Made by a program: the position numbers and the translations under genes. Under the pieces are notes generated by a model that did no database searches, had not been told where the DNA came from, and saw nothing but the letters and a program-made list of their open reading frames with translations. DNA of 64,000 bases from Anaerocolumna jejuensis DSM 15929 (GTDB taxonomy: Bacteria > Bacillota > Clostridia > Lachnospirales > Lachnospiraceae), in the NCBI RefSeq assembly GCF_900142215.1, contig NZ_FRAC01000032.1, positions 1 through 64,000 of the forward strand, in the 5' to 3' direction. Of the stretch, positions 8,015 through 17,053 are shown piece after piece. Every line of letters begins with the position of its first letter. Within the stretch, counting starts at the first letter, position 1.

Positions 8015-10402
8015 TCAGGTACCGGAACTACTGTCTGTGCCGGATTTGCTGGTATCCTTACTGGAATTGCTATTATTTGTACTGGAATTGCTATTATTTG
8101 TACCGGATTTGCTGTTATTCGAGCCGGAATCACTGCTATTCGTACTGGAATTGCTGTTGTTCGCACCAGTGCTGTTGTTCGTACCGGAATTCCCATTGTC
8201 CGGTGCCTGGGTAGGAGTATTTCCGCTGTCTGTATTTGGCTGCTGGTTCTGGCTGTTATCACTGCTTCCGCCAGGTCCTCCATTACCCTGACCCCGACCG
8301 CCGTCAGGTCCGCCGTTCTGTCCGCCGCCAAAGCCTCCGGGGCCTCCGTTGGTTTGAATGGTCGTATTGGCATTAACCGTATCGGAGATAGTAAAGGTAT
8401 ATACGGAAGTACCGTTGGAGTAAAGGGTATATTTTTTAGTTTTCTCTAAAAGAGGAGAGGATATCAGTAAATATTGATAGTCCTTTTCAGGGGTATAGGA
8501 TATAATTTCTTTACCATCTTCAGTCTTTAGAGTAAGCTTGGTACCGGCTGTCTGTTTGCTGTCAAAAATATAGGCAGCGGAAGCCTGCTTGGAATCGTCC
8601 GAAGGAGCCTGTGCCATGCCGGAGCTTCCGGCAGCTATGAGGGTTCCGCCATTCATTGCAAAGGTAGTATCAAAATCCAGCGGACCGTTGCCGTCATTGG
8701 TGGGACCGGACACATAGACGGTACCGTCATTTATTGTAACAGAGCCATTGGCATCCAGGCCATCTCCATCAGCATTTACCGAAATGGTTCCGCCGTTAAT
8801 CGTAAGTGCTGCACTGCCGCTTGATTCCTGGCCTCCCGGACCGCTTCCCCCGGCTGTCTCTGAGCTTTCACTGCCGCCAGAAGCATTGATACCGTCATCA
8901 CTTGCTTTAATGGAAATATCACCGCTGTTAATGATTATATTTTCACTTTCAAGGCCTTCATAGCTCTTCTTAATTGTCAGCTTACCAACAGAGAGAGTTA
9001 GTGCTGAATCTGCATGCATGGCATCATCTCCCGAAGAGAGGGTAAAGGTGCCGTCGGTAACAGTAATAGTTCCGTTACTGTGGAAGCTGTCGTCAGAGCT
9101 GTCTACGGTAAAGGTACCGCCGTTAATAGTTAAAACAGATGCAGATTTGAAAGCTTTTGCACTGGATTTCTCAGTCTCTGAAGAAGCAGTGCTGGAAGCC
9201 GATGATGAGCCATTACCTGAATTGGAAGTTCCAGAAGACGCAGCATTATCTTTTGGTGTTTCGGCTGTTGCCTGGGAAGTTATGTCTGCCTTGGAATTCG
9301 AATTAGAATCTGTTGAATTGCCGTCATTGCCGTTATTACTGCTATTGCCGTTTGGAGCGCTTTTGTCTCCAAAGGATGGCCTCTGCCCGCCGTTTCCTCC
9401 AAAACCTCCTCCAAAGTCATTATTTGTTTTGGCCGCTGCATTAGCACTGCCGCCGTTTGTGGTCACATCAAAGGTACCATCGTTTACAATAAGGCTCGTT
9501 TCTGCCTGAAAGCCGTCAGCTCCGCTGGTAATGTGAAAGGTCCCCCCGTCAACGATAATAAAGCCTTTGCTGGTATCCTTGGTATTTGTGGACTTTATGG
9601 CGTCCCCGGTAGAATTCACCGTGATATTTCCGCTTTTAATGGAAAGGGAATCTTTTCCGATTATTCCGTCATCCACAGAGGTTATGTTAAGGGTTCCGTC
9701 TACTATTTTTAAATCATCCTTGCATTGTATGGCATTGTTAAAGTTTCCTTTTACATTTAAGGAACCGCTTCCGTTGATGGTCAGATCGGATTTTGAAAAA
9801 ACCGCTGCACTGGGCTCATCGTCAGCATCATCGGCATATATATATTTTGCGGCATCTGCAATGGTATTTTTGCTTCCTTCTGCCAGAATCAGATATGCAT
9901 TTTTAGCGTTTTTTATATAAATAGGAGCAGTGGTACTGCTTGTCATGTCGGCATTGTTTAATACAAGCCTGACATCATCCTTATCACCGGCTGCTACAAT
10001 AAGGCTGCCGTCTGTTAAAGTGCCGCTTAGGACATAAGTGCCGGCTTTTGTAATGGTGGCAGTATTATCCTTAACTGTAACACTGTTATCACTGCTGGTT
10101 ATGTTCTGTTTGTAGAAGGTTATTTTTACGGCAGAAGCTTCATCCCAGGAAGCGTCCAAATCCTTATCGCTGTATTCTCCGGTGGTCTGCTTTACAGTAC
10201 TTACGACAGCAGCTTTGCTTTCTGTCTGAGCAGCTTTGCTTTCTGTCTGAGCAGCTTTGCTTTCTGTCTGAGTTTCCTGCTGGGTATTGGAAGCTGTTTT
10301 ACCAGAGGAGCTGTCCTTTTTATTGGTGCAGCCCGTAAATAAAAGCAAACTTAATATTAGTAAAAGGCTTAAGCCTTTTTTTAGCTTGGGTCGTATCGCC
10401 AT
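8015..10402 (-). CDS. Secreted beta-helix lipoprotein with carbohydrate-binding domain (Cthe_2159-like)
   Basis: The protein has 795 residues. An N-terminal signal ends in the lipobox LLFTGC (about residues 20-25). Three perfect 21-bp repeats then encode ESKAAQT units. The main body is built of parallel beta-helix rungs with recurring phrases such as GGTFTVDSSDDSFHSNG and DGTFTLSSGDDAMHADS, as in the acidic-sugar-binding Cthe_2159 family (DUF4353). Gly/Asn/Ser-rich linkers interrupt the helix, and the last 110 residues are a GG-rich then Asn/Ser/Thr-repeat tail. It should sit on the outer membrane face and bind anionic polysaccharide, possibly with calcium. It follows the VTC and DUF4956 genes on the same strand, a recurring trio. 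Confidence 0.85.
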   Translation of the reverse strand: MAIRPKLKKGLSLLLILSLLLFTGCTNKKDSSSGKTASNTQQETQTESKAAQTESKAAQTESKAAVVSTVKQTTGEYSDKDLDASWDEASAVKITFYKQNITSSDNSVTVKDNTATITKAGTYVLSGTLTDGSLIVAAGDKDDVRLVLNNADMTSSTTAPIYIKNAKNAYLILAEGSKNTIADAAKYIYADDADDEPSAAVFSKSDLTINGSGSLNVKGNFNNAIQCKDDLKIVDGTLNITSVDDGIIGKDSLSIKSGNITVNSTGDAIKSTNTKDTSKGFIIVDGGTFHITSGADGFQAETSLIVNDGTFDVTTNGGSANAAAKTNNDFGGGFGGNGGQRPSFGDKSAPNGNSSNNGNDGNSTDSNSNSKADITSQATAETPKDNAASSGTSNSGNGSSSASSTASSETEKSSAKAFKSASVLTINGGTFTVDSSDDSFHSNGTITVTDGTFTLSSGDDAMHADSALTLSVGKLTIKKSYEGLESENIIINSGDISIKASDDGINASGGSESSETAGGSGPGGQESSGSAALTINGGTISVNADGDGLDANGSVTINDGTVYVSGPTNDGNGPLDFDTTFAMNGGTLIAAGSSGMAQAPSDDSKQASAAYIFDSKQTAGTKLTLKTEDGKEIISYTPEKDYQYLLISSPLLEKTKKYTLYSNGTSVYTFTISDTVNANTTIQTNGGPGGFGGGQNGGPDGGRGQGNGGPGGSSDNSQNQQPNTDSGNTPTQAPDNGNSGTNNSTGANNSNSSTNSSDSGSNNSKSGTNNSNSSTNNSNSSKDTSKSGTDSSSGT
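10208..10270. repeat. Three perfect 21-bp tandem repeats
   Basis: AGCAGCTTTGCTTTCTGTCTG occurs three times without a mismatch inside the lipoprotein gene. It adds seven residues per copy to the linker just after the lipobox, so copy number may vary between strains. Confidence 0.9.
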
Positions 10403-10461
10403 GTATTTTACCTTTAAGGGCAGCCAGGAAATCCTTTAGCCCCTTTTCCTTTCTTACTGTC

Positions 10462-11139
10462 TTATAATTCCATGTTAACAGCCTGCTGTATCCTGCCGCA
10501 GATGATTGTAAGATTACCATTTCTGCAGCGGATATCGTCAATCATTTCTTTTTCCTTACTGCCGTCCAGCAGCTCAATTTCATAGTATAAATCATACATG
10601 CTTCCTAAGTTGGTAGTCTTTACCTTTGTAAGAGTGACATTTTTAGTGTATTTTTTAAAAATGTCATCGAATACGTCCGTATAGTCCAGATTTTCCGGAA
10701 TTGTAACGCGAAGCTCCTTATTTTCATTCTTTTTATCACCAAAGCTGAAACGGGATAGAAGAAAGAGGGCAAGGCCGATAATTACCGTAATAAGTACAGC
10801 ATAGGTAATGTAGCCCATACCGGTTGCAAGCCCGACTACCATGGCAAAAAAGATACTGCTGATTTCCTTTGAGCTTCCCGGTATGGAACGGAAACGGACC
10901 AGACTGAAAGCACCCATAACAGCGACACCGGCTCCCAGGTTGCCGTTTACCACCATAATTACGGCCTGTACCAATGCCGGTAAAAGGATTAGGGTGATAA
11001 TAAAACTTTTGCTATAGGTTCCCTGAGTCATATATATTACTGCAATAATACCTCCCAGTATAAGGGATACTACAGTGCATATTAAAGCAGTTTCAATGGT
11101 AAGACTGCCTGTTACTGAAGCTATAATGCTTGTAAACAT
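10462..11139 (-). CDS. DUF4956 membrane protein
   Basis: This 225-residue protein has four predicted membrane helices in the first 130 residues, with the family hallmark AGVAVMGAFSLVRFRSIPGSSKEI between helices 3 and 4. A cytoplasmic C-terminal domain of about 90 residues follows (VTIPENLDYTDVFDDIFKKYT). DUF4956 proteins are routinely encoded next to VTC-domain proteins and are presumed to work with them in polyphosphate or cell-surface polymer handling; their biochemical role is not established. The start overlaps the end of the VTC gene by 19 nt, indicating translational coupling. Confidence 0.88.
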   Translation of the reverse strand: MFTSIIASVTGSLTIETALICTVVSLILGGIIAVIYMTQGTYSKSFIITLILLPALVQAVIMVVNGNLGAGVAVMGAFSLVRFRSIPGSSKEISSIFFAMVVGLATGMGYITYAVLITVIIGLALFLLSRFSFGDKKNENKELRVTIPENLDYTDVFDDIFKKYTKNVTLTKVKTTNLGSMYDLYYEIELLDGSKEKEMIDDIRCRNGNLTIICGRIQQAVNMEL

Positions 11140-11852
11140 AAGTTTCCATTCCTTTCGTCTATTAATTGTTCTTTATAAACATTTCCGTATTTGGAGAAAG
11201 ATAAAGGATAAATCATCAGATCCGATAAAATACCGGCAAGCCATAGGGGATAAGCGCTGGGAACTTTTATTTCCATTAATACAGCACCCTTTTCAAGCAG
11301 GCATTTCCCATGGTCACCTTCCGCAAGGTCAAGCTCTGTCATCCGGCTGCGGATGTTCTGGTCAAAGGTTATTCTGATATCGGAATCCTCCATACCATAG
11401 AGCGCAATTCTGTCATATGCCAGATAGACCTTTGGTACCGGGCGGTAGAATTGAATAAAATAATCAATTTCCTTTAGAATCTGACTGTCCATGGAGGGAT
11501 GGATTCCGTGTTTAAGATACCTCTTTGTTTCCTCCAGAGTCATGGAAACTCTTCTTTTGTAAACAACTCCCTTATATTTTTTCTTGATTTCCAGAAAAAC
11601 AGCGGAGTTATCCGTAGGTATTCCATAGCTTCGAAGCCGAAGCTTTTCCTTATAAACCGGCCCTTCGATGGAAGTACGTATCAATTCGTAATTTTCTGTG
11701 TCAAAATAAATATTGCAGATGGTATGAAGTCCGTAATGATCCATTTTCATAAAGGGCAGCAGTTTTTCTTTTAATAATTCATAGTCCATATTGGAAAGCA
11801 GGTATTTTTTCTCAACCCGTTCAAAAATATTGTTAGATTTCATCTGGTTCAT
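11121..11852 (-). CDS. VTC-domain (polyphosphate polymerase-like) protein
   Basis: The protein has about 243 residues. It starts FERVEKKYLL and carries the alternating Arg/Lys/Glu strands of the triphosphate tunnel (YKEKLRLRSYG, VFLEIKKKYKGVVYKRR, then VLMEIKVP near the C-terminus), which is the VTC/polyphosphate polymerase domain. In yeast Vtc4 this tunnel makes polyphosphate from ATP. Bacterial single-domain versions occur with DUF4956 and secreted beta-helix or CotH proteins. The ATG at 11852 sits 8 nt from GGAAGGAG and is preferred over the ATG six bases upstream, which is too close to it. Confidence 0.88.
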   Translation of the reverse strand: MNQMKSNNIFERVEKKYLLSNMDYELLKEKLLPFMKMDHYGLHTICNIYFDTENYELIRTSIEGPVYKEKLRLRSYGIPTDNSAVFLEIKKKYKGVVYKRRVSMTLEETKRYLKHGIHPSMDSQILKEIDYFIQFYRPVPKVYLAYDRIALYGMEDSDIRITFDQNIRSRMTELDLAEGDHGKCLLEKGAVLMEIKVPSAYPLWLAGILSDLMIYPLSFSKYGNVYKEQLIDERNGNLCLQAL

Positions 11853-11954
11853 AAGCATTGCTCCTTCCTTAAGAATATCATAAATTAAAATAATGTTTCG
11901 TCTGTGTAAAATTTATGTAAATTCTATGAACTTGTAAATAATGAACAAATAAAA

Positions 11955-11999
11955 GAAGATAGCATAAATCAAGGTTTTATCATGATTTATGCTATCTTC
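11955..11999 (-). terminator. Terminator of larE
   Basis: A perfect 17-bp stem (GAAGATAGCATAAATCA and its complement) with an 11-nt loop is followed on the minus strand by TTTTATTT, 27 nt beyond the larE stop codon. Confidence 0.85.
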
Positions 12000-12025
12000 A
12001 GTCTTGTATAATATTACGGTTTATT

Positions 12026-12829
12026 TTATAATGTTTCGTTCATACTTCCGGTTCGGTAGCCCTTTAAATCTAAGGCCGTATAAGAAAATCCGAGCTTTTT
12101 ATAATACTCCTGGACTTCTTTCATAAGGGCTAAATTTAAAAAATTTTCCATTTCTATCTGTCCGACTTCAATTCTTGCAATGTCTCCATGATGTCTTACA
12201 CGAACCTGGCGGAAGCCATGGTCCAATAAGAATTGTTCTGCCTTATCAACCATTTCCAGTTTTTCTTTTGTGATCTTCTGGCCGTAAGGGAATCTTGAAG
12301 AGAGACAGGCAAAGGCAGGCTTATTCCAGGTGGGAAGCCCCATTTCCTTTGATAATGACCGGATTTCCTCTTTTGTAAGCCCTGCTTCTCTCAGAGGGCT
12401 TAATACTTTATGCTCTGATACTGCCGTAAGTCCGGGACGGTAGTCACCCAAGTCATCCATATTGGAACCTTCTGCAATATAGGAGATATCCTTGGCTTTT
12501 GCAATTTCATCAATTTTTTCAAATAATTCATTTTTACACAGATAGCAGCGGTTAACAGGGTTATCGGCAAAGCCGTCCACATCAAGCTCTTCTGATAAAA
12601 TTACCTCATGGGGAATTCCATACTTCTTTGTAAATTCCACTGCTTCCCTGTATTCTCTCTCCGGGTAGGTAGAAGAGCGGGCCGTGATAGCAAGTACTTT
12701 ATCGCCTAATACATCATAGGCTGCTTTTAATAAAAAGGTGGAATCCACACCGCCGGAAAAAGCAATACAAAGGCTGTCAAGAGCGGAGAGATTCTTCTTT
12801 AATAGATCAAATTTTTCCTGTAAGTCCAT
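12026..12829 (-). CDS. larE: LarE, sulfur transferase for nickel-pincer cofactor synthesis
   Basis: The 267-residue protein has the PP-loop SGGVDS (25-30) that adenylates the cofactor precursor carboxylate and a C-terminal sulfur-insertion domain. It aligns in length and motifs with LarE, which adds sulfur to pyridinium dicarboxylate for the lactate racemase cofactor. Cys175 in PAFACLSSRFPYG matches the sacrificial Cys176 of Lactiplantibacillus LarE. Two more cysteines occur in NRCYLCK (95 and 98). A three-cysteine set is the feature of the iron-sulfur LarE type that can be catalytic rather than sacrificial. larB and larC are not in the window; a LarA-family protein is encoded about 40 kb away. 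Confidence 0.88.
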   Translation of the reverse strand: MDLQEKFDLLKKNLSALDSLCIAFSGGVDSTFLLKAAYDVLGDKVLAITARSSTYPEREYREAVEFTKKYGIPHEVILSEELDVDGFADNPVNRCYLCKNELFEKIDEIAKAKDISYIAEGSNMDDLGDYRPGLTAVSEHKVLSPLREAGLTKEEIRSLSKEMGLPTWNKPAFACLSSRFPYGQKITKEKLEMVDKAEQFLLDHGFRQVRVRHHGDIARIEVGQIEMENFLNLALMKEVQEYYKKLGFSYTALDLKGYRTGSMNETL

Positions 12830-12880
12830 ATTATCCTCTTTTCTATATTTCCTGAAAGCTTGAAATATTATTATACCTCT

Positions 12881-12919
12881 ATAATTCGGGTATCATCAAA
12901 CTAATGATGCCCGAATTAT
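12881..12919. repeat. Near-perfect 16-bp inverted repeat upstream of larE
   Basis: ATAATTCGGG, T, ATCAT pairs with ATGAT, G, CCCGAATTAT (one T-G) around a 7-nt loop. It lies between the metallophosphoesterase gene and larE. There is no T-run on the minus strand, so it may be an operator or leader structure rather than a terminator. Confidence 0.5.
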
Positions 12920-13002
12920 GAATTGTCAACAATCTAATAGTATAACACCAGGGGAGGACTTGTCAACACGAGAAAGAAAGTGTACAGGATACGACATGGA
13001 GG

Positions 13003-13911
13003 CTATTTTAACGGAAAATTACACTGCTGGTATTTGCAGATTTTCTCAGGGCCTCTGACAATAGTTCTGACAATATTAAGGGCTCCGTCTTCATCGGCCT
13101 TTACCCTCCATTCCACCAGATTGATTGTATCATTAATAATCTCAATACCGGTAAGGCCCTTGGAGTGGATACAGCAGCCGGTGTTAAAGTAAGGTAATTC
13201 CTTTACCTTGGGAAAATGGGGCCTATGAGTGTGACCGCAGATTAGCATCCGTTTATTTTTATTGATCCATACCTTATAATTTTTTTCGATTTTATGACGC
13301 TTGTAAAGGTTCTTAGCCGGGCTGGCAGGATTGTGAAGTCCCACAACATGAAGGAAACGCCAGATGTAGCGAAGCATGATCATGGAGATAAACCATAGCT
13401 GGTCATTCATCAAATCTCCCTGATGCCCATGGACGACCAGAATCTCCTGACCTGTTTTCCGGTGCTTTAATACGATTGCCTCATGAGGAATAAGATTCTT
13501 AAACAGGCTCTGCCTTTTTTGCTTGTATTCATCATAGAAGCTGTAATAATTCTTTCTTACATATTTACTTTTTTTCAGATAAATATTATGATTGCCAAAA
13601 AGGAAGATAAGCCTGCCCTCGTTTGCAAATTTCTTCATGCCAAGGAATACATCGCTGTGAGCCAGACGGATATAGTTGAAATCCGTATATTCCCATAATT
13701 CATCCCCATCCCCGGCCTCTATATAAGTATATCCGTTGTTATAGTAGTAATCCAGGGCGTGAAGAAAGACATGCTGGTTCTTGGCAAATTCATCCGAGGC
13801 GCTGTCATCTCCTCTGTGACAGTCGCTGAATATAATATATTTGGAATTCTTATCAAAATACTCTACTTTTGCTGTTTTATAAGCCTGTGTAAGACGTTGT
13901 TCCGTAAACAT
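13003..13911 (-). CDS. Calcineurin-like metallophosphoesterase
   Basis: The 302-residue protein has the two-metal phosphoesterase motifs in order: FSDCHRG (29-35, D-x-H), GDGDELWE (67-74), FLFGNHN (103-109, GNH), VVHGHQGD (160-167) and CGHTHRPHF (225-233). The family hydrolyses phosphomonoesters or diesters; the UDP-diacylglucosamine and cyclic-nucleotide branches share these motifs and the substrate cannot be chosen here. An AGGAGG lies 6 nt before the ATG. It is not obviously in an operon with larE, since a structured 170-nt gap separates them. Confidence 0.88.
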   Translation of the reverse strand: MFTEQRLTQAYKTAKVEYFDKNSKYIIFSDCHRGDDSASDEFAKNQHVFLHALDYYYNNGYTYIEAGDGDELWEYTDFNYIRLAHSDVFLGMKKFANEGRLIFLFGNHNIYLKKSKYVRKNYYSFYDEYKQKRQSLFKNLIPHEAIVLKHRKTGQEILVVHGHQGDLMNDQLWFISMIMLRYIWRFLHVVGLHNPASPAKNLYKRHKIEKNYKVWINKNKRMLICGHTHRPHFPKVKELPYFNTGCCIHSKGLTGIEIINDTINLVEWRVKADEDGALNIVRTIVRGPEKICKYQQCNFPLK

Positions 13912-14173
13912 TCATAGCCTCCTAAAAGATAATATAACGAAAAAGTAAGGGCAATTTATTAAAATTAATTGTAAAAACAGAAGGAATCTGATACTCTTAA
14001 TTCTGTGCAATATTGCAGGGTTTATGCCATATTGCTGAAAAAATGATGGCATGTTTCCAATGCATGGGACGGAATGGAAATACATGATAGACGGAGGGAC
14101 GGTCATGGGTTTGCATTGGGAACAAATATAAAATCAAAATAATTAGAAAGGATGCCCAAGGGCATTATGTGAT

Positions 14174-15079
14174 ATGAAAAGCTTTAAGAAAATTTATATA
14201 GAGATAACAAATGTCTGTAATCTATCCTGTAGCTTTTGCCCCAGGACCAAAAGGGACATGGCCTTTATGTCGGAAAGGTCCTTTGAAGAAATAATCCAAA
14301 AGATTAACCCCCATACAGATTATGTCTGTTTTCATGTGAAAGGGGAGCCTTTACTGCATCCCAAGCTGGGAGCTTTTCTTGATATCTGCAATAACTATGG
14401 GATCAAGGTCAATATCACGACCAATGGTACCCTGATTACAAAAGTATTAAAGGAGCTTGCAGGGAAGGATGCCTTGCGGCAGGTGAATTTCTCCCTTCAC
14501 AGCTTTGGAGGCAGAGAGGAAGAGAAGGAAAAGTATTTGCAGGACATACTTTGGGCTTCGGAAGAACTTCTAAGGACAACAAAGACGAATATATCATACC
14601 GTTTCTGGAACCTGGACCAGGAGGCTGACCAAGGCCTGGCAGAAGAAGAGGAGAGCGGTGAGAACAGTGAAATGGACGATACCGGTAAATATCTGAAAAT
14701 ACTTGAAGAAGCCTATGGGATAGAAGGTTCGCTTAAACATTTGGCAGCCCCCGGAAGAGGGATAAAGATTGCGGACCGGGTATATATCAGCAGAGATTAC
14801 CAATTTACCTGGCCCTCCCTTACGGAGGAAGAGGATGAGGGAAAGGGATTTTGCTATGGCTTACGAAGTCATGCCGGAATACTGGCGGATGGTACGGTGA
14901 TTCCCTGCTGTCTTGATGGGGAGGGAGCAATAAGCCTTGGCAATATCTATGAGAAAAGCTTAGAGGATATCATAAACAGCCCTCGGGCCAAGGCAATCCA
15001 TAGCGGCTTTTCAAATAGAAAAGCCGTAGAAGAATTATGCAGAAAATGCGGTTACCGAAAGAAATTTTCTCTTTCCTGA
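14174..15079 (+). CDS. Radical SAM protein with SPASM-like C-terminus
   Basis: The 301-residue protein has the radical SAM cluster CxxxCxxC at Cys15, Cys19 and Cys22 (NVCNLSCSFCPR). A conserved HVKGEPLLHP (GGEP-like) motif follows near residue 56. The C-terminus has an IPCC motif and a CRKCGY pair that could bind a second iron-sulfur cluster, as in SPASM/twitch proteins. Residues about 145-170 are an unusual acidic Glu-rich insertion. It is expressed alone with no peptide substrate gene beside it, so its reaction is not assignable. Confidence 0.85.
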   Translation: MKSFKKIYIEITNVCNLSCSFCPRTKRDMAFMSERSFEEIIQKINPHTDYVCFHVKGEPLLHPKLGAFLDICNNYGIKVNITTNGTLITKVLKELAGKDALRQVNFSLHSFGGREEEKEKYLQDILWASEELLRTTKTNISYRFWNLDQEADQGLAEEEESGENSEMDDTGKYLKILEEAYGIEGSLKHLAAPGRGIKIADRVYISRDYQFTWPSLTEEEDEGKGFCYGLRSHAGILADGTVIPCCLDGEGAISLGNIYEKSLEDIINSPRAKAIHSGFSNRKAVEELCRKCGYRKKFSLS

Positions 15080-15206
15080 AATTATAAGGGCTTACGAAGA
15101 TAAAATCATAAAAGATAAAACATACGAAGGATAAATCATACAGAAGATATATCTTATGGAAGTAGAATTCTACGGAAAAAAATCATACGGAAAATAAGTA
15201 AAAAAG

Positions 15207-15239
15207 GGGGACTGGTGCAAACAGATTGCGCCAGTCCCC
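15207..15239 (-). terminator. Terminator of the WG-repeat gene
   Basis: GGGGACTGG pairs with CCAGTCCCC and an inner GCAA with TTGC. On the minus strand the stem is followed by CCTTTTTTAC. It lies 20 nt beyond the WG-repeat gene stop and also faces the end of the radical SAM gene. Confidence 0.8.
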
Positions 15240-15258
15240 TTCAAATATATCCTATTTT

Positions 15259-16971
15259 TTATTTATCCGATTGAAAAGCTTTCCAGAAGTCACCGTCTTT
15301 ATTGATGATATTGCTTATGCTGTCAAAGGGAATCTTGAATTCAGGAAATCCTGCAGCATAAGGAGCGATATCGTAGGGATAGAAATAAAGGTAAAGGTTA
15401 TTATTATCCAAATAAAAGTACTGGTCCTCCTGTATGGAAGTGAAAGAATCATTAAAATACATGGACTGCTCTTTTTTAGACTCTTCTTTAATTTTAGCAG
15501 CTACCTTCTTGCTTAATACCTTTACATAGTCGCTGTTTTCCAGAAACAAATCCTTTAGTTTATAAATTTCTCCGGTCTTAAGGTCAATCGGATAGTAGTT
15601 GTTAATTGGCATGCCGTGGGCAGCTCCAAAGGAATAGTCATAGCCTGATTTGTTCAGGAGTAAAAGGTTATTTATCGTTTTTCCTGTAAAGGAATCATCG
15701 ACGGAGAGATTATCTTCCTTTTTTATATCCTTGCGGCCTTCAACAAAAATTGTATATAATTTCTCATTAATCTTTTTTTCTACCGAGCCGTCAGAAAGAC
15801 CGGTAAGGACCGGATAGTGAACTACAACATATTTATTTGGCTTGAACTTCTCTGCCTTTAAGGTAAGAGAGGAACTGAGCTTCACATCATCAGAGGTCTG
15901 GTAAAAGACTTTTCCGTCAGAGGTTTCGTAGGTCAGGATATCATCTATCTCTGCTTTAATTACATTTCCGGTAAGAGTAAGTTTTCCCCTTCCTTCAAAC
16001 TTTGGTAAAGTATCAACCACTTTACCCTTTGTATCTATGAAATAAGTGCTGGTATCATCCGTTGCCGAGGCATATCCGTTACTGTAGCTGCTCAGATCAT
16101 AGAAAATATAATCTGTAAGCTTGGTGCCATTTGCATCAAAGAGGGCATAGGGAGTTGTAAAGGTAGAGGAATAGTCCTCTGTTCCGCTTTTTTTCATAAC
16201 GGCAAATATATTATTGCCTAAATACATGAGGTTACCGTATCCGGTGTAGTCAGAGGATACATTGTTGGGAAGTGGAAGCTTTGCGCCCTTGTAATCCATT
16301 GCCTCCATGATACTGCTTCCGACACTGTTGTAAACAATATAGCCATCACGGAAATCAGAGATATAAATATCGTTTTTATTGATATCAACGCTGCTTAGTA
16401 CTTTGCCGGTCTTATCGATTTTCTTAATCTGTTTGTCCGCATATACGTAAGCTGTGCCATCCTTAAATTCCGATGCCTTGTCGTATACGGCAGGCAGAAT
16501 GATATTGCCGGCAGTATCTATATAGCCCTCCAGGGTTTTACCATCCTTGTAATCATCAAAAACAGCCATGCCATCATGATAGCTTCCTATGTTATAAGAG
16601 CTCTTGTAGATGCTCTTGCCAGTATAATCAATAACACTGTATTGATTATCTTCCGAATTAAATACAACGGCAAAGCCTTCACTAAAATCAGATGCCTGAT
16701 CATAGACAGGATTGATTACAAAAGCACCGGTTTCATCAATATATCCATATTTATTTTCATCCTGGCTCTTTACATAGGCGGGTAACAGGCGGGTTGAGGT
16801 ACTATCTGCGGCTGCTTTTGATTTATTATCATCTGCATCTGCCGTTATAACATCTGTCCGGCTGGCAGAATTATCTACATTTTTAATCACTTGTTCATTT
16901 TTATTCTGTGTGCTGCAGCCGCTTGCCGCAAGAATAGTAAGCAGCAGTATTGAGAATATTATTTTTTTCAT
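15259..16971 (-). CDS. WG-repeat lipoprotein with DUF3298-like C-terminus
   Basis: The mature reading of 570 residues begins MKKIIFSILLLTILAASGC, a lipoprotein signal with lipobox AASGC. Residues about 60-330 carry WG-type repeats (KYGYIDETGAFVINPVYDQASDFSEG and similar), thought to be beta-propeller or solenoid modules. The C-terminal 200 residues resemble DUF3298/RsiV-type domains (DDSFTGKTINNLLLLNKSGYDYSFGAAHG). It should be anchored outside the cytoplasmic membrane; function is unknown. A longer frame starting at 17067 runs into a repeat element, but the SD (GGAG) before 16971 and the signal peptide identify the real start. Confidence 0.85.
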   Translation of the reverse strand: MKKIIFSILLLTILAASGCSTQNKNEQVIKNVDNSASRTDVITADADDNKSKAAADSTSTRLLPAYVKSQDENKYGYIDETGAFVINPVYDQASDFSEGFAVVFNSEDNQYSVIDYTGKSIYKSSYNIGSYHDGMAVFDDYKDGKTLEGYIDTAGNIILPAVYDKASEFKDGTAYVYADKQIKKIDKTGKVLSSVDINKNDIYISDFRDGYIVYNSVGSSIMEAMDYKGAKLPLPNNVSSDYTGYGNLMYLGNNIFAVMKKSGTEDYSSTFTTPYALFDANGTKLTDYIFYDLSSYSNGYASATDDTSTYFIDTKGKVVDTLPKFEGRGKLTLTGNVIKAEIDDILTYETSDGKVFYQTSDDVKLSSSLTLKAEKFKPNKYVVVHYPVLTGLSDGSVEKKINEKLYTIFVEGRKDIKKEDNLSVDDSFTGKTINNLLLLNKSGYDYSFGAAHGMPINNYYPIDLKTGEIYKLKDLFLENSDYVKVLSKKVAAKIKEESKKEQSMYFNDSFTSIQEDQYFYLDNNNLYLYFYPYDIAPYAAGFPEFKIPFDSISNIINKDGDFWKAFQSDK

Positions 16972-17053
16972 CCAGCTTCTCCTTGTAGTCTTTGAAGGTT
17001 TATATGATCTTTTCGATAAAAGTTTTATATCTTTGTTATAAGATATTCCAACA

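Noticed and set aside
9018..9509. 163-codon plus-strand frame inside the beta-helix lipoprotein gene
   Set aside because: It is the complement of a repetitive Gly/Ser/Asn region, with no SD and no family resemblance.
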